Origin: Mediterraneibacter hominis
GTDB lineage: Bacteria; Bacillota; Clostridia; Lachnospirales; Lachnospiraceae
Assembly: GCF_014287475.1 (NCBI RefSeq)
Contig: NZ_JACOPF010000001.1
Coordinates: 1,612,001 to 1,676,000, forward strand
DNA length: 64,000 nucleotides
Direction: 5' to 3'
The notes beneath the pieces were generated by a model that was given only the letters and a program-made list of their open reading frames with translations, had not been told where the DNA came from and did no database searches. Made by a program: the position numbers and the translations under genes. Positions 59,102-64,000 of this stretch are shown here, in pieces (the first letter of the stretch is position 1; each line of letters begins with the position of its first letter).

Positions 59102-61150
59102 TTATAAATCTTCCTCATGTTCCAGTGATTTTCCCAAATATGCCAGAACCTCCTCCGGTGTCTCCAACTGTAAAATATCGTCTATTTTAGTCTGTATAGA
59201 GAATACTGCCAGAATATCCCTTAAAATCTTCAGATGGCTCTCCTGATCCTCCGCTGCCAGCATGATAATGATATTTGCCCGGTGAAAATCTGAGAATGCA
59301 ATATTCTTCTTAAATATATGGAGCGAGACATCCAGACGGTTCACTCCCTCCTCCGGCTTTGAATGAGCCAGCACTACCCTTGATGTGATAAACATATACG
59401 GGCCGTAATAACGAAGCTGGGAAATAATATCATCAATGTACCGTTTTTCAATGCTTTTATTCTCTAACAGGCATTTCCCTGATTCACGCAAAGCGTCTGT
59501 CCAGCGATATTCACCGTTGTAAATTTGGATATGTCCCGGAACCAGGTAGTCTAAAAATCCTTTTGCTTTCCTTTTTGTATCGCCGGCCCCTTCTCTTTTC
59601 CCACGGAAAAAATAATCGTCAATCTTCTTTTTTACCGTTTCGTAGTCCTTTTCACCAATATACGGTTTTACAATAGAGAACAAATTTTCTACATCTCTCA
59701 GAAGCGGTTTTTCCTTTACATGCCTCAAAATTTCTTCTCTGTCTGCATTTGTTAAAATAGGATGTACATGCACCACCGGAACCACGTTTTTTATCCGTAC
59801 GGTAGATACAATCAAATCGCAGATATTTTGCGCGTTTTGAATGTTCTGTGCCGCTATCACATCTACGATCTGCGCTTCCGGCAGCATCTTCTGAAGCTCC
59901 CTCCTCAACATATTTCCTGTCGATATACCGTTCGCGCATACGATTAAAATACGAAAAGAGCTATGACTGTCTCTAGAGATGGGAAGATGTGCCCCAAAGT
60001 GCAATGCCAGATATGCAATCTCTCCATCCTGAATTGGCATTCCAATCTGCCTTTCTATATACTTACTTACGACTTTCGTAATATCAAATAAATCCGGGTA
60101 TTCTCGGATAATGTCCTTACTCATGGTATCCATGATCTGAATTCCATACTGGTAACGGTACAGGGAGGAATTAATGTGAACAAACAGCGCCCGTCCAAGT
60201 TCCTCTTTATTTTCAAATGTAACGCAGGCGATCTTTTCAAACTCTGCAATCAGCGCTTTCGTTATTTCATAGACCGTCTGGTTGGACTCTTCCTCAAAAA
60301 TATCGTTGGAGGCTACTGTTACACGTGCCCCCAGCAGGTGCAAGCAAAGATATATTTTCTCTTTCTCCGACAGTTTAGGAAAATATTTTTCCACTAATTG
60401 AAATTCCTTTGTACTCTCCAGTTCCGCCCTTTTCAAATTGGGAAAATATAAATTTGTATCTCTTCCATCCATCAACGGAAGAAGTACTGCCAAAGAGTCT
60501 AAGCTTCCCTCTACATATTTTGTGTTTAGTTCTTCCTCTATTTTTCTCAGCTTCTCGATATTGTCATGGATTCTTTCTCTCTCTATAAAATCCAGACTTC
60601 TATTTTCAAACAAGGACTGTAGTTCCTGAAAATTCACCAAAAATATTGCCCGAATTTTGATAGAATCTCCGGAGATCCTATATCCCCTTTTCGACTCATA
60701 CTCCAACTTTAGGTCATAGTCCTGGAGCTGATTGACTACCACACGCATATCGTTAAAAATCGTATTTCTGCTTACCATACAGTAGTCCATAAGCTGGTCG
60801 ATATACACCGGTTCCTTTGAATAAATAATGATGCAGATAATCAGATGTACTCTCTCCATAGGTGAAAGAATATAGTTCTCATCCTTTTCAATTCCTTCGG
60901 CGCATGCCTCTATCTTAGAACGCAGTGCTTTCTCTATCAGAATCCCTTTTCCTCTGACCATTTCCAATTCCGGAATATGGTAAAATTCAAGCCATTCATT
61001 GATTCTGCACAAGTCATAATAAATACTGCGTTTCGACACTTGCATTTTCTCAGCAATCTGCTGTTGAGTCAGATATGTATCGCTTTCCAGGAGCATCTGT
61101 AATATCTCTCTGCATCTGGCATTCATATACACTTGCTGCATATTGGGCAT
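59102..61150 (-). CDS. PRD-containing PTS regulator (BglG/MtlR-like) with EIIB and EIIA domains, 2
   Basis: A 682-residue regulator with HTH motifs (YLTQQQIAEKMQVSKRSIYYDL and YCMVSRNTIFNDMRV), two PRDs with phospho-His candidates (CLHLLGARV; YLALHFGAHL), an EIIB-like loop (LIVCANGISTGNML) and a C-terminal EIIA with SRVVLAHSKPEEG (AHS in place of PHA). The ATG at 61150 is one base from GGAGGT, so Met4 (61141) may be the real start. It heads locus 2 and probably activates it in response to PTS phosphorylation. Confidence 0.9.
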   Translation of the reverse strand: MPNMQQVYMNARCREILQMLLESDTYLTQQQIAEKMQVSKRSIYYDLCRINEWLEFYHIPELEMVRGKGILIEKALRSKIEACAEGIEKDENYILSPMERVHLIICIIIYSKEPVYIDQLMDYCMVSRNTIFNDMRVVVNQLQDYDLKLEYESKRGYRISGDSIKIRAIFLVNFQELQSLFENRSLDFIERERIHDNIEKLRKIEEELNTKYVEGSLDSLAVLLPLMDGRDTNLYFPNLKRAELESTKEFQLVEKYFPKLSEKEKIYLCLHLLGARVTVASNDIFEEESNQTVYEITKALIAEFEKIACVTFENKEELGRALFVHINSSLYRYQYGIQIMDTMSKDIIREYPDLFDITKVVSKYIERQIGMPIQDGEIAYLALHFGAHLPISRDSHSSFRILIVCANGISTGNMLRRELQKMLPEAQIVDVIAAQNIQNAQNICDLIVSTVRIKNVVPVVHVHPILTNADREEILRHVKEKPLLRDVENLFSIVKPYIGEKDYETVKKKIDDYFFRGKREGAGDTKRKAKGFLDYLVPGHIQIYNGEYRWTDALRESGKCLLENKSIEKRYIDDIISQLRYYGPYMFITSRVVLAHSKPEEGVNRLDVSLHIFKKNIAFSDFHRANIIIMLAAEDQESHLKILRDILAVFSIQTKIDDILQLETPEEVLAYLGKSLEHEEDL

Positions 61151-61254
61151 ACCTCCTTTCTATTAAAATTATAACTTTACTTTTCGCGCCTTTTCCATAT
61201 CCACTCACTACAAATCCTTTCACAAAAAAAGGGAAAGCATTGTACTGTAATCTG

Positions 61255-61263
61255 TGTTATAAT
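61255..61263 (+). promoter_or_regulatory. Extended -10 promoter of bcp
   Basis: TGTTATAAT, a consensus -10 with a TGn extension, about 55 bp before the bcp ATG. The -35 region is weak. Confidence 0.5.
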
Positions 61264-61318
61264 TCTTTTCATACACTTAACTATTGTTTATTCATTATTT
61301 TTTAGGAGGCTTTAAAAC

Positions 61319-61771
61319 ATGTTGGAAATTGGAACACAGGCGCCGGACTTTACGCTCAGCGACCAAAGCGGAAATGCAATATCCCTCTCTGACTTTAAAG
61401 GGAAGAAAGTGATTCTCTATTTTTATCCAAAGGATAATACTCCTGGCTGCACAAAGCAGGCCTGCGCTTTCGGGGAACTCTACCCACAGTTTACGGAAAA
61501 AGGAGCTGTTGTTATCGGTATTAGCAAAGACTCCTCCGCTTCACACAAAAAATTTGCTGAAAAATATAACCTTCCTTTCACACTTCTTGCTGATCCAGAA
61601 TTGAAAGTAATTCAAGCATATGACGTGTGGCATGAAAAAAAGATGTATGGAAAGACTATGATGGGAGTTGTCAGAAGCACCTATTTAATTGATGAAAATG
61701 GAGTAATCCAAAAAGCACTGTTCAAAGTAAAATCCGCAGAAAATCCAAAACAGATGCTTGAAGAAATATAA
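61319..61771 (+). CDS. bcp: Thiol peroxidase, Bcp/PrxQ type
   Basis: A 150-residue peroxiredoxin reducing peroxides. The peroxidatic Cys is in DNTPGCTKQACAFGEL with a second Cys five residues later, the atypical 2-Cys form of Bcp. Despite the Sec machinery nearby this copy uses Cys, not Sec. AGGAGG precedes the ATG. Its last codons are part of a 44-bp inverted repeat shared with the convergent flavin reductase gene. Confidence 0.95.
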   Translation: MLEIGTQAPDFTLSDQSGNAISLSDFKGKKVILYFYPKDNTPGCTKQACAFGELYPQFTEKGAVVIGISKDSSASHKKFAEKYNLPFTLLADPELKVIQAYDVWHEKKMYGKTMMGVVRSTYLIDENGVIQKALFKVKSAENPKQMLEEI

Positions 61772-62090
61772 ATTTAACGAAGCAACAAGCAGTGCGAAAA
61801 GAATAGGAAGACCCTGTGTCATGCTTGCATGTAAGCAGAGGGCTTCCTGTTTCTTTTCATTCGGCGACTGCCGATAGCGAAATGAAGCGTAGCGGAATTG
61901 AGCTGGCACTGTGGGAACCGACAAAAATACCTTCCTTGTCTGTTAGAAAAATTTTATTAAAAAGAAATCGACTTCACGCTGCTACGAATTTCTAATCAGA
62001 AAAATTTGTTTACTTCTGATTGGAACTCTGTAGCAACGTGAAGTCGATTCTTTTCGCACTGCTTGTTGCTCCGTTAAATTTATATTTCTT
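61761..62090. repeat. 330-bp nested inverted-repeat element between bcp and the flavin reductase gene
   Basis: Outer arms 61761-61804 and 62047-62090 are inverted repeats of 44 bp with one mismatch; they contain the stop codons of both flanking genes. Inside are a second inverted pair of 19 bp (61967-61985 and 62030-62048, one mismatch) with a further inner stem, and a hairpin at 61806-61849 (AGGAAGACCCT...AGAGGGCTTCCT). No transposase or supported reading frame was found in the 308-bp gap. Confidence 0.85.
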
Positions 62091-62592
62091 TTACTAATAC
62101 TTTGATTATTTCTGCCATATACATTACATGGTAATCTTTCTGCGGATACCATTTTTCATCAATTCCATCATTTTGTGTAAAATATTGTGGGCCCATTTCC
62201 TGACAATATAATTTACGGCAGACAAAAATCATATTTGCTTCTTCAAAAGCGGTCGTTCCATCCACATAGTAAGGTGTCAGTCCTGCCTCTTTTTCTTTTT
62301 CGCAATCACGTCCAGATTTACTCCCGCAGATACTCAAGGCTTTACGGTAGGTTTCATCATAAAATGAAAGCGTAAAGGTTTCCTGCTCATCTACAAATTC
62401 TTTTGTATATCTCTGCGGCCTAATGTAGGCGGCAACTACACTCTTTCCCCACATAATTCCCACACCGCCCCAACTGGCAGTCATTGTATTATGCTTTTTT
62501 TCATCTCCGGCCGTAATGAGCATCCACTCTTTCCCAATTTTTGTAAAAGGGTTAAATTCCAAAGTCTCAATATTTACTTCTTTAAATCCCAT
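62080..62592 (-). CDS. Flavin reductase family protein
   Basis: A 170-residue FMN-binding split-barrel protein of the flavin reductase-like group (LITAGDEKKHNTMTASWGGVG, then RPQRYTKEFVDEQETFTLSF). Four Cys residues (CGSKSGRDC, CRKLYC) may be redox-active. The start was set at ATG 62592 behind GAGGAGG. It converges on bcp across the inverted-repeat element and lies downstream of tyrS. The electron acceptor is unknown. Confidence 0.9.
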   Translation of the reverse strand: MGFKEVNIETLEFNPFTKIGKEWMLITAGDEKKHNTMTASWGGVGIMWGKSVVAAYIRPQRYTKEFVDEQETFTLSFYDETYRKALSICGSKSGRDCEKEKEAGLTPYYVDGTTAFEEANMIFVCRKLYCQEMGPQYFTQNDGIDEKWYPQKDYHVMYMAEIIKVLVKEI

Positions 62593-62631
62593 ACAATTGC
62601 CTCCTCTTAATTTAACGCTCTCCGACAAATA

Positions 62632-63858
62632 TTAATGTTTTAGTATAATTTTACGGAAATTTTTCTTTCCTTTTTTCAAAACAATTCCTTCTTTTACGAA
62701 CATATCCTGTCCATATGATATCGCAATATCTGTCACTTTCTCTCCATCAACAGAGGTGCCTCCCTGTTGTACAGCACGTCTTGCCTCTGATTTAGAGGGA
62801 ACCAGTCCACTCTTTACCAATAGAGTAAGAATATCAATTTTTCCGTCTGTAAAATCTCCGTCCTCCAGCTCTGCCGTCGGCATCTGCGCCGCGCTCCCCT
62901 GGCTAAACAACGCCCGCGCACTTTCTTGCGCCTTTTTTGCATCTTCTTCTCCATGTACCAGCTTCGTAAGTTCATAAGCCAGGATTTCCTTCGCCGTATT
63001 CAACTGCGCGCCTTCCCAGCTATCCATCTTGTCAATCTCTTCCAATGGAAGGAAAGTAAGCATGCGGATACATTTAAGTACATCTGCGTCAGCCACATTT
63101 CTCCAATATTGATAGAAATCAAATGGCGATGTTTTCTCTGGATCAAGCCACACTGCGCCAGACTGCGTTTTACCCATTTTCTTTCCTTCAGAATTCAAAA
63201 GCAATGTAATCGTCATGGCGCTCGCGTCTTTTCCTAATTTACGGCGAATCAACTCTGTACCTGCAAGCATATTGCTCCATTGATCGTCGCCGCCAAACTG
63301 AAGATTACAGCCATATTTCTGATACAGTGCATAAAAATCGTATGCCTGCATAATCATGTAGTTAAATTCCAGAAAGCTTAACCCTTTTTCCATTCTCTGT
63401 TTATAACATTCTGCCGTAAGCATCCTATTAACTGAGAAATGTGCACCAACTTCTCTGAGTAACTCAATGTAGTTCAAGTCCAAAAGCCAGTCCGCATTAT
63501 TTACCATCAATGCTTTTCCCTTTGAAAAATCAATAAAACGGCTCATCTGCTTTTTAAAACAATCGCAGTTATGCTGTATCTGCTCTGGTGTCATCATAGA
63601 ACGCATATCTGTTCTTCCGGAAGGATCTCCTATATATCCTGTTCCTCCGCCAATCAAAGCAATCGGTTTATTCCCTGCCATCTGTAACCTTTTCATCAGA
63701 CACAACGCCATAAAGTGTCCTACATGGAGGCTGTCTGCAGTAGGGTCAAATCCGATATAAAAGGTTGCCTTTCCATTGTTAATTAATTCTCTGATTTCTT
63801 CTTCATCTGTCACCTGCGCAATAAGTCCGCGCGCCTGCAGCTCTTCATAAATTCCCAT
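62632..63858 (-). CDS. tyrS: Tyrosyl-tRNA synthetase
   Basis: A 408-residue class I synthetase. The HIGH-type motif is [12 protein letters not shown], the KMSKS-type loop is [10 protein letters not shown], and the tyrosine pocket includes [14 protein letters not shown] and [11 protein letters not shown]. The C-terminal S4-like RNA-binding domain ([20 protein letters not shown]) is present. GAAAGGAG precedes the ATG. No T-box leader is evident in the 142 bp visible upstream. Confidence 0.97.
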   Translation of the reverse strand: MGIYEELQARGLIAQVTDEEEIRELINNGKATFYIGFDPTADSLHVGHFMALCLMKRLQMAGNKPIALIGGGTGYIGDPSGRTDMRSMMTPEQIQHNCDCFKKQMSRFIDFSKGKALMVNNADWLLDLNYIELLREVGAHFSVNRMLTAECYKQRMEKGLSFLEFNYMIMQAYDFYALYQKYGCNLQFGGDDQWSNMLAGTELIRRKLGKDASAMTITLLLNSEGKKMGKTQSGAVWLDPEKTSPFDFYQYWRNVADADVLKCIRMLTFLPLEEIDKMDSWEGAQLNTAKEILAYELTKLVHGEEDAKKAQESARALFSQGSAAQMPTAELEDGDFTDGKIDILTLLVKSGLVPSKSEARRAVQQGGTSVDGEKVTDIAISYGQDMFVKEGIVLKKGKKNFRKIILKH

Positions 63859-63879
63859 TTTTCTTCTCTCCTTTCTTTT

Positions 63880-64000
63880 TTACACCTCATTTTGGGCAAT
63901 ATCTAATCCTGTTTCTGAAATATAAGAAAACCACATTCTGTGGGATGGTCTAACACATACCCTGTGCGGTATTTCCTCACCCGCCAGGCAATCCATATAT
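63880..64000 (-). CDS. Possible C-terminal end of an unidentified gene, partial
   Basis: From the window edge a frame reads MDCLAGEEIPHRVCVRPSHR and on to a TAA at 63880-63882, 21 bp before tyrS. Only about 39 codons are visible and another frame is also open over most of the stretch, so this may not be coding. I do not recognise the product. Confidence 0.3.
   Translation of the reverse strand, partial: YMDCLAGEEIPHRVCVRPSHRMWFSYISETGLDIAQNEV

Noticed and set aside
61319..61771. Bcp as a Sec-containing peroxiredoxin
   Set aside because: Both active-site positions are encoded as Cys; there is no TGA in frame.
61685..61924. Leftward 79-residue gene in the inverted-repeat element
   Set aside because: It overlaps the bcp 3' end, has no ribosome site and lies in structured repeats; probably not coding.
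63859..64000. T-box leader of tyrS
   Set aside because: The canonical T-box sequence AGGGTGGNACCGCG is absent; only a partial TACCGC resemblance is seen and the stretch may be coding.

Overview
The window reads as chromosomal DNA of an anaerobic, gut-type Firmicute, most likely a member of Lachnospiraceae (class Clostridia). The support is a selenium-dependent D-proline reductase (Stickland fermentation), a complete selenocysteine (Sec) system, a FabK-type type II fatty acid synthase with a fused carboxyltransferase, many Lachnospiraceae-type small proteins, strong AGGAGG ribosome sites and moderate GC. No species is claimed. No rRNA, CRISPR array or phage was seen; the only tRNA recognised is tRNA-Sec.

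Layout. (1) 1-6.3 kb: a ribose-type sugar ABC transporter (permease, cut by the window edge, and ATPase) is divergent from a YesN/YesM-type two-component pair and a degenerate RbsA-like double ATPase. (2) 6.3-12.4 kb: tRNA-Sec, prdC, prdA, a small protein and prdB run leftward. prdB is a selenoprotein with an in-frame TGA and a SECIS hairpin. Proline racemase (prdF) diverges from them across a region of dispersed and tandem repeats. (3) 12.5-18.8 kb: regulator-rich accessory block: two TetR proteins, a BaiH/2-enoate-reductase-like flavoenzyme, and an ArsR/permease/thioredoxin module with twin operators, followed by an AraC regulator. (4) 18.8-27.7 kb: one leftward selenium operon, yedF-selD-selA-selB-lysR-selenocysteine-lyase-like-yedE-tusA-like-DUF3343; selD is itself a selenoprotein. 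This operon makes the Sec that PrdB needs. (5) 27.7-36 kb: remnant of a type III toxin-antitoxin locus, yjdF with its riboswitch, a rRNA-type methyltransferase, two unrelated sirtuins (an ordinary CobB type and a macrodomain-coupled SirTM), HxlR plus flavin protein, HD hydrolase, aroD and two lineage-specific small proteins. (6) 36-47.2 kb: fatty acid synthesis, fabH-acpP-fabK-fabD-fabG-fabF-accB-fabZ-accC-accDA-fabK-like-fabT, with a FabT-like palindrome on the fabH promoter. (7) 47.3-61.2 kb: two ascorbate-family (UlaA-type) PTS loci, each with a PRD/EIIAB regulator, a class II aldolase and a P-loop kinase. The aldolase-kinase pair is an almost identical duplication. (8) 61.3-64 kb: a bcp peroxiredoxin, a 330-bp nested inverted-repeat element, a flavin reductase and tyrS.

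The clearest biology is a self-contained Sec economy: Se transport and delivery, SelD/A/B, tRNA-Sec and a Sec-dependent proline reductase all lie within 21 kb. The least explained systems are the two-component/pseudo-ATPase triad, the duplicated aldolase-kinase PTS loci and the inverted-repeat element after bcp. All calls were made by reading sequence; no database search was run.
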